Assembly: GCA_003644895.1 (NCBI GenBank)
Contig: QNDO01000046.1
Location: 1-9,973, forward strand
Source: Candidatus Hydrothermota bacterium
GTDB taxonomy: Bacteria; Hydrothermota; Hydrothermia; UBA1063
Reading direction: 5' to 3'
Length of the DNA stretch: 9,973 nt
Shown here: one piece after another, positions 7,905 through 9,973 of the stretch
How the letters are laid out: every line of letters begins with the position of its first letter
Position numbering within the stretch: the stretch's first letter is position 1
Notes under the pieces: model-generated
What the model was told of the DNA's origin: nothing
What the model saw: only the letters and a program-made list of their open reading frames with translations
Database searches by the model: none
Position numbers and translations under genes: made by a program

Positions 7905-7933
7905 AAAATAAAGTGTTAAACAAGTTGGGTCAA
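7905..7933 (-). promoter_or_regulatory. Predicted sigma-70-type promoter of the seven-gene operon
   Basis: On the minus strand TTGACC (7933-7928) and TATTTT (7910-7905) are separated by exactly 17 bases. The -35 matches consensus at 5 of 6 positions and the -10 at 4 of 6. Transcription would start near 7898, at the first ATG of the operon, giving a leaderless or nearly leaderless mRNA. It is the only suitable promoter I found upstream of the block. Confidence 0.55.
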
Positions 7934-7958
7934 GAAAATCAGTAACTTAGAGAAAAAC

Positions 7959-7987
7959 TTGACAATCTGAATTAGACCCATTATTAT
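7959..7987 (+). promoter_or_regulatory. Predicted promoter dedicated to the 23S rRNA gene
   Basis: A perfect TTGACA (7959-7964) and TATTAT (7982-7987, 5 of 6) are separated by 17 bases. An overlapping TATAAT at 7985-7990 would need a 20-base spacer and is less likely. Transcription would begin around 7994-7996, about 40 bases before the mature 23S 5' end. The quality and position support direct transcription of an unlinked 23S gene. Confidence 0.72.
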
Positions 7988-7992
7988 AATTG

Positions 7993-8020
7993 TGCTCTCA
8001 CAAAGGTTCTTTGAAAATAA
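7993..8020 (+). promoter_or_regulatory. Possible boxA-like antitermination sequence in the 23S leader
   Basis: TGCTCTCACA (7993-8002) resembles the rRNA boxA TGCTCTTTAA at 7 of 10 positions, and GTTCTTTGAAAA follows at 8007-8018, a sequence style common in bacterial pre-rRNA leaders. Such an element recruits NusB-S10 to keep polymerase from terminating in untranslated rRNA. The match is partial, so this is a suggestion only. Confidence 0.35.
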
Positions 8021-8037
8021 AGTGGATTGAGGTAGGT

Positions 8038-9973
<1,936 letters not shown>

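Larger units (their letters stand above)
7899..8037. other. Divergent intergenic region between the envelope operon and the 23S gene
   Basis: These 139 bases hold two back-to-back promoters whose -35 elements (GTCAAG on one side, CTTGAC on the other, about 31 bases apart) point away from each other. An A-rich tract (agaaaaa, 7951-7957) lies just upstream of the rightward -35 and could act as a weak UP element. No tRNA, 16S end or terminator hairpin is visible. Confidence 0.7.

Noticed and set aside
7985..7990. Perfect TATAAT as the -10 of the 23S promoter
   Set aside because: It would need a 20-base spacer to the TTGACA; the overlapping TATTAT gives the optimal 17 bases and is preferred.

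Overview
The window comes from a bacterial chromosome, probably that of a diderm (Gram-negative type) thermophile. It carries SecD and SecF, a class A penicillin-binding protein, a TonB-C-like protein and an outer-membrane beta-barrel candidate, which together imply peptidoglycan plus an outer membrane. The protein genes are AT-leaning while the rRNA is strongly GC-rich with very stable hairpins, a contrast typical of thermophiles. The genome style (overlapping genes, TTG starts, a 23S gene with no adjacent 16S) would suit an uncultured lineage such as those around the FCB group or WOR-3. That placement is inference only.

Positions 1-7898 (minus strand) hold one tightly packed, probably co-transcribed block of seven genes. 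In transcription order they are: a small exported TonB-C-like protein (7898-7371), penicillin-binding protein 1A (7368-5263), an unrecognised beta-barrel-like protein (5276-4503), secD (4506-2965), secF (2952-2053), nadK (2056-1232) and recN (1232 to beyond the left edge, 3' end missing). Neighbouring genes overlap by 1-14 bases or are 2-12 bases apart. No gap is large enough for an internal terminator or a separate intergenic promoter. The first five genes serve the cell envelope (cross-envelope coupling, murein synthesis, outer membrane, proton-driven late protein export). The last two, nadK-recN, form a common bacterial pair for NADP supply and double-strand-break repair.

Positions 7899-8037 are a 139-base divergent intergenic region with two back-to-back sigma-70-type promoters. 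One (TTGACC-17-TATTTT) fires left into the seven-gene block and predicts a nearly leaderless transcript. The other (TTGACA-17-TATTAT) fires right, and its predicted start lies only about 40 bases before the rRNA.

Positions 8038-9973 (plus strand) are the 5' two thirds of a bacterial 23S rRNA gene, cut by the right edge. No 16S gene, 16S-23S spacer or spacer tRNA lies upstream, so this 23S is unlinked from 16S and seems to have its own promoter. It has an enlarged helix-25 hairpin. I saw no CRISPR array, insertion sequence, tRNA or phage gene. The window contains mostly known families; the least explained items are the beta-barrel protein, the stand-alone TonB-C-like protein and the unlinked 23S gene.
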